From contig JAGQPS010000007.1 in NCBI GenBank assembly GCA_020426595.1, positions 1 to 34,244 on the forward strand: DNA of 34,244 nucleotides, given 5' to 3'. The position numbers and the translations under genes are program-made. Below are positions 7,793 through 16,169 of this stretch, one piece after another. The notes below the pieces were generated by a model. That model ran no database searches and was not told the DNA's origin. It saw only the letters and a program-made list of their open reading frames with translations. The DNA comes from Planctomycetales bacterium (GTDB lineage Bacteria > Planctomycetota > Planctomycetia > Pirellulales > Pirellulaceae). Each line of letters opens with the position of its first letter. Within the stretch, counting starts at the first letter, position 1.

Positions 7793-9060
7793 CTCACCGC
7801 CTCCGGAGTGCAAGTCGTCGGATAATCGTGCCAAGGCATCGGCCCCAAGGACTCGGCGATCGAGTCATGGGCCGTTGGCTGGATTGGGGATGTCGTGTCG
7901 GGTGCGAACAAACCTCGCATCACCGCCTCGATCGCGTCAACGCCGCGAGAGAGAGTCCAACGAGCGGTCGACTGTTGATAGCCGTGTTGGCCCCATTGGG
8001 CGGCTTGTTGGGGATCCGCCAACAAGCGATTGATCGCGTGCGTTAGCGCTTGCGAATCGTTGGGAGGAACAAGAAGCCCGTTTCGCCCGTGGTCGAGCCA
8101 CTGGCGGATTCCTCCCACGTCGCTCGCGATCACGGGCGTGCCGACCGACAAGGCCTCGACTCCCACCAAACCGAAGGTCTCGGGCGTGATGCTTGGAAAG
8201 ACGAGAGCTTGCGCCTGGGCCAGATGTCGTAAGACTGCCGCGCCGTCGCAAGCTCCCAGGAAGCGGACCTGTTGGTCGATGCCGAGCGTCCGAGCCAGCT
8301 GTTCAAGGGCCGATTGTTGACGTCCTTGCCCGAGAACGTCGAGTGACCAGGGCCGCGTCACATCACGCAGCGCGTGAAGTAGCACGCCGAGTCCCTTACC
8401 TCGCACGAGCGTTCCGGCGAAGACGAGCCGGCCTGGAATTCGTACCGTCGCCTCTTCGACGTCGCGGCGCCGGGCGAATAATTCGGTGGTCACGACCTGT
8501 TTCGACTCGAATCCGTGCCGCAGTAGATGATCGCGGAAGTAGTCCGAGCCCACGATCAAGCGATCATAGGCCCTTAGTCCACGTTGCTCGCGACGCAGTT
8601 CACCGAGGGTTCGTACGCCAATCGGCAGCGAGCCTTGTGAGCGATGAAAGCAACCGAGGCAGGCGTAACAGTTCCAGCCGGTCACGCGAGTGCAAGTTTG
8701 ATTGCCCAAAGTCGTGTATTTGTGCTCGCGCAAGCAGAACAAACGGTGATCGTGAAGAAAGCGGAGCGTGCGAGCCGGCCCCCGAGTGATCTCGGCCGAC
8801 AGGCGCTCATTGGCGAGCCGATGGACGTAAACGATATCCGGCCGCAGTTGCTCGATTTGTAGGGCGGGATCAACCAACGGAAACGCGGCTTCGAACGAGG
8901 CCGCGAACTCGGATCGAAACGGTTGGTTGGGATCGTAAAGCAGCGTGTTCCGATAGCCTCGCGCGCTGAGCTCCGCGGCAACCGACCGCACGTAGGTTTC
9001 ACAGCCTCCGATCCAATCGGCGGCCGAGTTGATCCACAGGATGTGTCGTGGTTGGCTCAT
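7789..9060 (-). CDS. GT4-family glycosyltransferase with cysteine cluster
   Basis: 423 residues from the ATG at 9060, set by the 4-nt overlap with the upstream gene's stop; the frame stays open 56 codons upstream but that stretch reads as shadow sequence. GT-B fold: WIGGCETYV at 16-24, VFAGTLVRGKG at 213-223 with K222, and the EX7E motif with E294 and E302 in PETFGLVGVEAL. Between the two halves lies an unusual cluster, C109, C123, C131, C134 and C137, after an HDHRLFC segment, resembling a structural metal site seen in a subset of GT4 enzymes. It likely adds a sugar to the growing repeat unit. Acceptor and donor unknown. Confidence 0.88.
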   Translation of the reverse strand: MSQPRHILWINSAADWIGGCETYVRSVAAELSARGYRNTLLYDPNQPFRSEFAASFEAAFPLVDPALQIEQLRPDIVYVHRLANERLSAEITRGPARTLRFLHDHRLFCLREHKYTTLGNQTCTRVTGWNCYACLGCFHRSQGSLPIGVRTLGELRREQRGLRAYDRLIVGSDYFRDHLLRHGFESKQVVTTELFARRRDVEEATVRIPGRLVFAGTLVRGKGLGVLLHALRDVTRPWSLDVLGQGRQQSALEQLARTLGIDQQVRFLGACDGAAVLRHLAQAQALVFPSITPETFGLVGVEALSVGTPVIASDVGGIRQWLDHGRNGLLVPPNDSQALTHAINRLLADPQQAAQWGQHGYQQSTARWTLSRGVDAIEAVMRGLFAPDTTSPIQPTAHDSIAESLGPMPWHDYPTTCTPEAVR

Positions 9061-10319
9061 CGACGCGCCTCCAACAGCTGTTCCCGCACGACCGATTCGT
9101 AGATCGTGAGCAGGCGTTGCGAGATCGACTTCCACGAGAACTCCTCGATCGCTCGGTTCCTGCCGTTCCTGGCCAGGCGTTCGCGCAGCGTGGGTTGCGT
9201 GAGCAAGCAATCGATCGCTCGAAACCAAGATTCGCGATCGTCGACACCGACGAGCAGCCCATCGGAGCCATTGCGGACGAAGCCCGGAATGCCACCGACG
9301 TGACTCGCGACGACCGGCAGTCCGGCCGCCCAGGCCTCGAGCACGACAATGCCAAACGGTTCGTGCTGTGACGGGAGAAGAAACAGGTCGGCCGCGTGAT
9401 AGGCGTCGACGAGCTCCTTGGACTCGGCGTTGAATCCGGGAATGATCGTGACTCGTCCAGCGACTCCGAGTTCACGACAGTAGGCTCGCAACTGCCGAAA
9501 GTAGTCGTCGTCCGTGACGTGTCCGATGAATGTCAGATGCGTGTCGTGACGCTCGGCAAGCAACCGAGGGAGCAATTGCAGCGCGAGCCGTTGATTCTTT
9601 TGCGGGTCGATGCGTCCGACGTTGAGCAGCATCTTGACCGAGTCGCGAATGCCGTAACGTTTACGGAAGCGGGCGCCGTCGCCGGTCTCGAACCGTGACG
9701 CTTCCACCCCGTGTGGCAGATACTCGATGCGGGAATCAGGACACGTTTCCCGCAGTCGTTCCTCTTCCGTTCGACTGATGACGAGAATGGCGGCCGCGTC
9801 CCGCAGGACTCGGCGCGACCCGACCCACCAACCGAGCACTCGCCCCCACTCCCAGGCGCGACGGGTCGGGGCCATCAACGCGCGACGTTCCTCGGGTGGC
9901 ACATCCGTCACTCCACCATGGAGCGTCACGACATAGGGAATCCGTCGTTGCCGCGCGACGGTGCGCACGATACCGCCCAATCGCTTTCCGGTGTGCAAGT
10001 GCAGCAGATCGATGTTGGGCATCGTCCGCAGTCGCTTCATGAGATCAAACGAGAAAAGATTGCCGCCACGCATATCGAGTTGCGTGCGCGACGCGGAATC
10101 GAGTCCCCAGTACGGATAGAAATAGGGTTCGCGCAGGATCGGTACGCCATCGCATTGATCGTATCCCGGCACGGACAGCGCGCAGGGACAGACGATCCGG
10201 TTGGCATGCCCCATGGCGCGGAGTTGCCGACAGGTCTCGAGGATGGCGGTTTCGGTGCCACCCCATTTGTCGCGCACGAAACGACGTGCGACGTGAATCA
10301 CGTTAAGGCCATGGCTCAT
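9057..10319 (-). CDS. GT4-family glycosyltransferase
   Basis: 420 residues from the ATG at 10319. The start is supported by AGGG about 8 nt upstream and by homology-like beginnings (NVIHVARRF, then KWGGTETAI at 18-26). The N-terminal domain holds HLHTGKRLGG and VVTLHGG (130-136); the C-terminal domain holds LLNVGRIDPQKNQ at 231-243 with K241, and EX7E E320 and E328 in HEPFGIVVLEAW. It is the first gene after the long gap in the operon, so may have its own promoter. Expected to act in the cytoplasm on the lipid-linked acceptor. Confidence 0.9.
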   Translation of the reverse strand: MSHGLNVIHVARRFVRDKWGGTETAILETCRQLRAMGHANRIVCPCALSVPGYDQCDGVPILREPYFYPYWGLDSASRTQLDMRGGNLFSFDLMKRLRTMPNIDLLHLHTGKRLGGIVRTVARQRRIPYVVTLHGGVTDVPPEERRALMAPTRRAWEWGRVLGWWVGSRRVLRDAAAILVISRTEEERLRETCPDSRIEYLPHGVEASRFETGDGARFRKRYGIRDSVKMLLNVGRIDPQKNQRLALQLLPRLLAERHDTHLTFIGHVTDDDYFRQLRAYCRELGVAGRVTIIPGFNAESKELVDAYHAADLFLLPSQHEPFGIVVLEAWAAGLPVVASHVGGIPGFVRNGSDGLLVGVDDRESWFRAIDCLLTQPTLRERLARNGRNRAIEEFSWKSISQRLLTIYESVVREQLLEARR

Positions 10320-11086
10320 CTTGAATCCCTGGGTCGAGGGCAAAGTGAACTTGTTGCTGGCGATCGAGTTGGCGTTACTGATTCCCCGTCGTCTCCTCCG
10401 TAAGTGGCAATCGCTATGCCAGTCCGTTTCAGAAAAGTGGCGATGTTCGCCTGAGCCGCGAATATCCACTGGAAAGAACTTCGACTTCGATCGATGCCTT
10501 GAGCCCGCGGTCGCGTGGCTCGTTCATAAGGAAAAGCTTTCCCGTAGCAGTTGCCGTGCGCTGCAGTGAATGCAACGTGAATTTGTGCTCGTCCCGAGGG
10601 CGATGATGGAGCGAGTCGAGTTCGCGTGAACGGTGCGATGAGCGACGGTGACACCTCCTCGTGCCACCGTCGCATCGATCGCAGGTTGATCGTCCTTCGA
10701 TCAACCTTCCCCGAGCCCCGATGCGGCTTCCGCGGTGACGACCAGGCGCGTCCTGCTGGCCCGGTCCTCATGAAAAAGGCTCCGCCCTTTTCCCGCGTTC
10801 GCCGCATCGGCGACTTGGGGTTTCGGCGCGAATTCCGACCGCACACCTTGCCGAGGCGCCTCTTCCTACAGCTTTCGATCAAGAGGCGCTCCACGAGGTG
10901 AAGCGGGGAACTCGCACCGCATCCATGGTTCCAAGAAAGTGAGTGACACGAGTCGCTCGAGATCGAGCAAGCGTGTCGATGGAGTGGCGTGTCGGTCCCA
11001 CTCCGCGGTGTTTGCACGGACAGTGTTTCCACCGACGGGCGGTGGCTGTTGTTTAAGGTCATCGAGGGTATGAAGTGCGACATGGC
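10320..11086. other. 767-nt gap inside the polysaccharide operon, with inverted repeats
   Basis: No convincing gene. One minus-strand frame (11083-10316, 255 codons) is open across the whole gap and even ends in an ATGA overlap with the next gene, but its codons (ATA, TTA, AGG, ACA, GCA, TCA) are unlike the neighbours and its product is a Ser/Arg-rich string without a fold pattern. Perfect inverted repeats: GGTTGATC 10684-10691 with 10699-10706; AAAAGG/CCTTTT about 10774-10791; GCGCCTCTT 10856-10864 with AAGAGGCGC 10881-10889; GGAGTGG 10981-10987 with CCACTCC 10998-11004; CCACCG 11029-11034 with CGGTGG 11040-11045. These may terminate or attenuate the upstream transcript, or carry the promoter of the downstream one; no -35/-10 pair stands out. 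Confidence 0.5.
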
Positions 11087-13216
11087 CTAGCTCCAATCCT
11101 TATCGAAATGACGTTTTTCGACTCGGTTGAGCACGATGCCAATCACCGGAGTGCCCGCCGCCGCGAATCGTTCGAGCGACTTGCGGATCGTCCAATAGCT
11201 CTCGCGATCCGCCTCGACCACCAGCACGACCGCATCGACCTGGGTCGCCAAGAGATCGCTTTCACTCTGTTGCCGCAGCGGGGCTCCATCGATCACGACG
11301 ATGTCCCCTTGGGACTCGAGCTGATCGAGCAAGCTGGTGAAGCGCGGGTGAGCCACGCGTTCGGCGTCGGTCACCCTGGTGCCGACCGGCAGATAACGCA
11401 GATCCATCACGTCCGAGAGTCGGAACAGGTTTTCAAGGTCGGCGTTTGGGTTGAGCAGATAGTCGGTCAGCCCGCGTCGATCCTCACGTGGATCGGTCGA
11501 GACATTGCCATCGATCACCGTGACTCGTTGACCTTGGAGTGCCATGGAACGAGCCAGGCTCCAGGTGATCATCGAGCGACCTTCGCCTCGATTCGAACTG
11601 GCGACGAGGACTCGGACCGGTTTGTCCTCGGACGATTCGATCAGTCGATGGGCCAAGCGGCGGACGAACGGCGCGGTCAATTCGCCGAACTCGTTATTGT
11701 TTTGGGGTGGTGCGTTCCTAGCGCCTCGGGCTGGCCGGATCTCGGGGAGTTCACTCCAGACATCGATGCCGAGACGAACTCGAACATCGCCTCGCGATCG
11801 GAGTCTGGTGTAGGTGGTCTCGCGGAGGACCACGAAGCCGAAGCCGATCGAGATCAAGAGCAAGGCGGCCCCGACTGCTCCAATCTTGCGATACGACTTC
11901 TCGGGCAGTTGTGGCACATCGGCCCTTGAGATCATGCGGAAGGGATCCTCGCCCTCGATCAAGGTGCGGATGCGAGCGATCTTGCCGAGAATCGCCTCGC
12001 GTTCATTGAGCCAGAGAAGCGTCAGCTCTTCATTCTCGAGCTGGACTGGACGCCCTTCCTCGGTGATCGCGAGTTGCCGCTCGAGTTCGCGGCGGCTCTC
12101 GCGCAGCTGGTCGAGCTCCTGGCGATATCCCTCCAGCTTGGACTCCGCCGTGAACATCGCTCCCTTGAGCTGAGCCAGGATCGGGACGCTGCCGTTGCCC
12201 GATTGGGAGCTACGCAGCAGCTCGCTCAGTTCCTGCAACCGATCACGAAACGGTTGAACTTCCGGAGCTGTCAGAGGACTAAGCCGGTCGATGGCGAGAT
12301 CGTTCCGCACGGCGTCGAGTTCCGCCTGGCTCGCGTTGCCGCGGGCGACTTGTCGTTGGAGGAAATCGATTTCGCTCATGCGCTGCTCGACGCGTCGGTC
12401 ACGAGCCATTTCGTCGAGCGTTTGCGTGATCAGATAGCGCAGCTCCGCGATCTCGTGCGAGATGACGACCGGATCCGCGTTGGCCGACGGATCGTTCCGG
12501 GCGATGGCCTCTTCTTCCTCCAACGCCTTGCCGAGGGACTGCAGCTGGGCCATGAAGTTGATGATGTTCGCTTCGGTGCGTTCCGTGAGCGAACTGTTTT
12601 CGTCCAGGCGTCGACGCAGGTCCTCTTGCTCTCGCTGAAATTTCAGCAACTCGTCCTTGTCGACGTGAGTCACGGCGCTGAGCTTTCGGTCGATTTCGGC
12701 CTGGCGTTGCTCGAGATTGATGATCAACTTGCTCAGCGCGTCATTGCGGCCCGCTCGCTCGCGTTCGATGAATCGGAGCGCCGTCAATTCAGCGATCGCT
12801 TGCGCGTCTCGCGCGGAACTCCAACGCGCGGTGATTTGTAGGAGCTTGGTGTCCTTGGGATTCTCGACGTCGATCGCGGCACCCAGCCGATCGGCTCGTG
12901 TCGCGAGATCGAGATCCTCGACCAGCTCCTTAAGTGCTTGGGGAACCTTGACCATCCCCACATGCGTCGAGATGCTGGGATAGTCGTACACGCCGCCCAC
13001 GATCTCGGCTCCCGGCGGCTCGTACTTAAGCACGACTTCACTGCGGTAGGTTTGCGGGCCAAATGTCAGGCCGAGCCAGCCACCGGCCATCAAACTGCCG
13101 ACGAGCCAAAGCAACAGAATCCAGCGATACCGCAGGATCGACACTGCGACCGTGCGCAGGTCGAACGGGAGCGGCGTTTCGAGCGTTGTCGTGTTGGGCG
13201 CGTTGGGGCGGATCAT
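11087..13216 (-). CDS. Wzz/Wzc-like polysaccharide chain-length protein with degenerate kinase domain
   Basis: 709 residues from the ATG at 13216, set by a 4-nt overlap with the upstream stop. Architecture of a polysaccharide co-polymerase: transmembrane helix about 32-52, long coiled-coil periplasmic region about 140-420, second helix about 443-466, then a cytoplasmic BY-kinase/MinD-like domain. That domain has VLVASSNRGEGRS at 536-548, where the P-loop Lys is R547 and the preceding Pro is R543, Walker A' VTVIDGN at 565-571, and Walker B DIVVIDGAPL at 638-647. The protein ends soon after LNRVEKRHFDKDWS without a Tyr-rich tail. It should control polymer length with the Wzy protein next to it; loss of the P-loop Lys and the Tyr cluster suggests it no longer autophosphorylates. 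That last point is inference. Confidence 0.87.
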   Translation of the reverse strand: MIRPNAPNTTTLETPLPFDLRTVAVSILRYRWILLLWLVGSLMAGGWLGLTFGPQTYRSEVVLKYEPPGAEIVGGVYDYPSISTHVGMVKVPQALKELVEDLDLATRADRLGAAIDVENPKDTKLLQITARWSSARDAQAIAELTALRFIERERAGRNDALSKLIINLEQRQAEIDRKLSAVTHVDKDELLKFQREQEDLRRRLDENSSLTERTEANIINFMAQLQSLGKALEEEEAIARNDPSANADPVVISHEIAELRYLITQTLDEMARDRRVEQRMSEIDFLQRQVARGNASQAELDAVRNDLAIDRLSPLTAPEVQPFRDRLQELSELLRSSQSGNGSVPILAQLKGAMFTAESKLEGYRQELDQLRESRRELERQLAITEEGRPVQLENEELTLLWLNEREAILGKIARIRTLIEGEDPFRMISRADVPQLPEKSYRKIGAVGAALLLISIGFGFVVLRETTYTRLRSRGDVRVRLGIDVWSELPEIRPARGARNAPPQNNNEFGELTAPFVRRLAHRLIESSEDKPVRVLVASSNRGEGRSMITWSLARSMALQGQRVTVIDGNVSTDPREDRRGLTDYLLNPNADLENLFRLSDVMDLRYLPVGTRVTDAERVAHPRFTSLLDQLESQGDIVVIDGAPLRQQSESDLLATQVDAVVLVVEADRESYWTIRKSLERFAAAGTPVIGIVLNRVEKRHFDKDWS

Positions 13217-14784
13217 GGGCGACGTGCTCCTGGCGGAATGCAAGGAACACGAGTCCATCCGAGTCGATGTTGGATCATGTCGCCGACAGCGCGCGAACGC
13301 CCGATGACATGCCACATTCGTCGCGCGTCGTAGGTCAGTCCAAACAGCGCGACCGAGGTACCGATCAGCGCGACGACGCTCAACAGGTGACTCGCTGAGA
13401 GCAAGGCGTCGCCGATCGCCAGGACGAGCAACTGCACGATCGTCGCCAGTGCCAGTCGTGGGGCCAAACGACGGAAGAGTTCAATCGCCGAGACCTTGAG
13501 TTCGCGATGGGCCGAGCGAACGACGATTCCCCAGCCCGCGAGCAACGTCGCCAGCAAGGTCGCCACCGCGACTCCCAACGAACCGAGCCAAGCGATGCCC
13601 ACCAGGCTCAGGCCGAGGTTGAGCATCGCCGTAACCACCATGCCGATGGCGACGATTCTCAGGCGGCCCGTCATTCCAAGCAGGTTGCCGGCGACTTCCT
13701 GAGCGACTCGAGCCAACACCGCGAGCGCCAACACGCGGAGAACTCCAGCGGACGATGCGAACTCGGGACCCATCCAGCAACGCAACAGCGGCTCGGCTTG
13801 CCAAGCAATCGCGATCGTGAGCGAAACGCCTAAACCGAGCGAGCGACGCAGCGACTCGGTGTAGTTCAGCGTGAGTTGTTGCTGTTGGTTCTCGCGATGG
13901 AGTCGCGAGAAGATGGGAGTGAAGCAGTTGATCGACTGTTTGCACAGAAGCAGCAACTGTTCGGCGATACGCAGCGGAATGGCATACAGCGTCACCGCCG
14001 AGAGCGGCAGGCTAAGTCCCACCACGATGGGATCGGTTCGAGCGATGACGACCGCGCAGACATTGACCAGTACCGACCAAGTCGAGAACCGACGCAGTTC
14101 TCGGGCCAGCTCGCCGTCGATCGCACGGCTCCAACGAAACTCGTCGAACCGCGTTCGAGTCACGCACCATAGCGCGGCGCTTTCCAAGGTGGCGACCAGG
14201 ACCTGCGTGAACGCCAATGCGATCAGGCCCCCGCCGTACCACAACACGCCGACTTGCAGAGCCGCCGTGGCGAGCCAGCCAGCCGCACGCACTCCATTGA
14301 CCCAGTCCAGTCGTTCATGGGCGGCGAGGACACCCGCGGCGAACGAGCCGGGGAGTTGGACCACGATGCGACCAACGATGCCAATTCCAGCCCAGGTCGC
14401 GCTCCAGCGCAGTGACTCGGGGAGCGGATAACCGTTCAGGAAAATCGCGAGAGCCACGATGGCGACCACCACCGTCAGGCAAGTCACCCGCGCGTAGGCT
14501 CGTCCCAACGTGGCCACGATTCGACGTCGTACGGCGAGAGGCTTTTGGGCGGTTCCGCCGAGGTGCTTGACCGTCGCTCCCGCCAGGCCCATGTCGAGCA
14601 GTTCCAGATAACCACCGACCGCCAGCAACAAAACCCACAGGCCGTACCTCTCATCGCCTAGGACTCGCGTGACCCACGGCGTGAGGCAGGCGAGTACTAG
14701 GAACGCGACAAGAAAACGGCCATAGCTCGCCAGGGTATTCCGGGCGAGCTGATGGGATTGCGGCGATCGATGTTCCGACGTCAT
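13213..14784 (-). CDS. Wzx-like polysaccharide flippase (MOP superfamily)
   Basis: 523 residues from the ATG at 14784, fixed by the ATGA overlap; the 61 further codons open upstream are shadow of the neighbouring gene. The protein is hydrophobic along most of its length with about 12-14 predicted membrane segments, and it opens with the typical LARNTLASYGRFLVAFLVLA pattern followed by a short loop VLGDERYGLWVLL, a hallmark of the O-antigen flippase/MATE-like group. It would move the undecaprenyl-linked repeat unit across the cytoplasmic membrane. It lies between the polymerase and chain-length genes, the standard Wzx/Wzy-pathway arrangement. Confidence 0.85.
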   Translation of the reverse strand: MTSEHRSPQSHQLARNTLASYGRFLVAFLVLACLTPWVTRVLGDERYGLWVLLLAVGGYLELLDMGLAGATVKHLGGTAQKPLAVRRRIVATLGRAYARVTCLTVVVAIVALAIFLNGYPLPESLRWSATWAGIGIVGRIVVQLPGSFAAGVLAAHERLDWVNGVRAAGWLATAALQVGVLWYGGGLIALAFTQVLVATLESAALWCVTRTRFDEFRWSRAIDGELARELRRFSTWSVLVNVCAVVIARTDPIVVGLSLPLSAVTLYAIPLRIAEQLLLLCKQSINCFTPIFSRLHRENQQQQLTLNYTESLRRSLGLGVSLTIAIAWQAEPLLRCWMGPEFASSAGVLRVLALAVLARVAQEVAGNLLGMTGRLRIVAIGMVVTAMLNLGLSLVGIAWLGSLGVAVATLLATLLAGWGIVVRSAHRELKVSAIELFRRLAPRLALATIVQLLVLAIGDALLSASHLLSVVALIGTSVALFGLTYDARRMWHVIGRSRAVGDMIQHRLGWTRVPCIPPGARRP

Positions 14785-16169
14785 TGAGCCCTCGCTAATG
14801 GAGGGCGGAGACGTCGTCGTTGACGACGCGGTGGCGGCAGAGCGGAGTGAGGCACCTCCCAGGCCCCGCTCTTGCGTCGGTTCGCTCGAAGCTGGTCGAG
14901 CAATGCTGTTCCCAAGGCGCTCGTGATGAGGAACAGATTGCCGACGGGGGTCAGACGAAAGACCCACTCGAACAAACCAATGCCATGCAATGCGAACGCG
15001 CCGATCACCAAGCCCAGCAACAACGCTTGCTCAAGCGAGCGGATTCTCCCGCGGATTTCCCATGCCATGGGAAGGAAGAAACGGACCAGGATCAACAAGA
15101 AGGTGGCGAGGCCGATGTAACCGAGTTCGGCCATCGTGAGCCGGTAGATATGGTGACAAACTCCGGCGGACGCTTCATACGCCATGTGCTTGAGGTGGGC
15201 GTGGTAGCGATGCTTGACGGTCATGACCTCCGAGAAGCAGTTGATCCCCACGCCGAAGAATCGATCCTCCGCCATGCGTTCGGCGGCGAAGTTGAATTCA
15301 TCCCGCGATTGAGCCGACTCTTTCGGCGCGTTCAAGAATCGGTCGATGTAGTTGTCCATCGCCAACACGGCACCGGTACCGATCACGAGCGCTAGCGAGC
15401 CGACCAGGGCCAGATTGAGCCGGGTCGGGCGAGCCACGACCAACCGCCCGACGGTAAGCACCAGCGTCAATCCCATCATCGCCAGACCAAAGCGGGACAT
15501 CGTCGCCGCGATCGCGAACGCGCCACCGAGCACCGCCAACACCGAGAGCCCCCGCTGCCAAAGACGCAAACGGTCTCCGTAGAGAGCCCACGCGAGCAGC
15601 ATGGGCATGATTAAAAGCAAATAGGCGGGAATCGTATTCGAGTGATCGAACGTCCCGTTCACGCGATACAGATGATTGACGTACTTCTGTTTGAACGCGA
15701 AACCCGTTTCGGTCAGCAAGATGGCGACGCAGGCCCACCACATCGCGGCCAAGCCGTCCTCGCCTCGGAAAGAGTTGTAGACGATCCAATACAGAGCCAG
15801 GCCCTTGAAGAGCCGGAAGATCGTGAAGCCCGCATGAAACGACGCGGTCGGCTCGTACGCGCTCACGACCGCCAACGCGGCGAAGGCCACTTGCGGCAAG
15901 GTATTGAATGGCAGCCAAACCAGCGTCCGCCAATGACGGAGGAGCCCGAACGCGAGGCAAATGGCCAGTAGGTCGGTCATGTGAACCTCGTAGCCTCGGT
16001 CGGGACCTCGGTAGCCTTCGAGGTAGGCGAAGTTCACGCTCAGTTTGAGTACCGTCGAGTAGATCAATCCGCTCAGGATCAGTTGCCGCGCAGCGCGATG
16101 AGCCATGCTGGCGCCGCAGAGCACCGGCATGGCGAACATCACGAAGCTGACAAACAAGATCCATTTCAT
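14781..16169 (-). CDS. Wzy/O-antigen ligase-like polymerase
   Basis: 462 residues, about 10-11 hydrophobic segments. A large polar loop at about 270-340 contains RDEFNFAAERMAEDRFFGVGIN and ends in CHHIYRLTMAELGYIGL, matching the Wzy_C/O-antigen-ligase pattern 'fGvGxn...H-N-x-y-l...aExGxiG' in which the usual HN is HH. The last about 30 residues are basic and Pro/Arg-rich. Family members polymerise or ligate lipid-linked glycan on the periplasmic face. With the flippase and chain-length protein directly downstream, polymerase is more likely than ligase. ATGA overlaps on both sides. Confidence 0.83.
   Translation of the reverse strand: MKWILFVSFVMFAMPVLCGASMAHRAARQLILSGLIYSTVLKLSVNFAYLEGYRGPDRGYEVHMTDLLAICLAFGLLRHWRTLVWLPFNTLPQVAFAALAVVSAYEPTASFHAGFTIFRLFKGLALYWIVYNSFRGEDGLAAMWWACVAILLTETGFAFKQKYVNHLYRVNGTFDHSNTIPAYLLLIMPMLLAWALYGDRLRLWQRGLSVLAVLGGAFAIAATMSRFGLAMMGLTLVLTVGRLVVARPTRLNLALVGSLALVIGTGAVLAMDNYIDRFLNAPKESAQSRDEFNFAAERMAEDRFFGVGINCFSEVMTVKHRYHAHLKHMAYEASAGVCHHIYRLTMAELGYIGLATFLLILVRFFLPMAWEIRGRIRSLEQALLLGLVIGAFALHGIGLFEWVFRLTPVGNLFLITSALGTALLDQLRANRRKSGAWEVPHSALPPPRRQRRRLRPPLARAQ

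Noticed and set aside
11038..11052. GGCGGTGGCTG resembling the RfaH ops element GGCGGTAGCNTG
   Set aside because: It is on the plus strand while the operon is read from the minus strand, and it has mismatches.
10316..11083. 255-codon minus-strand frame filling the operon gap
   Set aside because: Rare codons, Ser/Arg-rich composition and no fold pattern; the ATGA at its end is forced by the downstream start. Kept as non-coding but mentioned as an open question.
14785..14967. 61-residue N-terminal extension of the flippase, and similar extensions of the genes at 9060, 10319 and 13216
   Set aside because: Each extension lies over the upstream gene or gap, while the internal ATG gives the operon-wide 4-nt overlap or has a Shine-Dalgarno.
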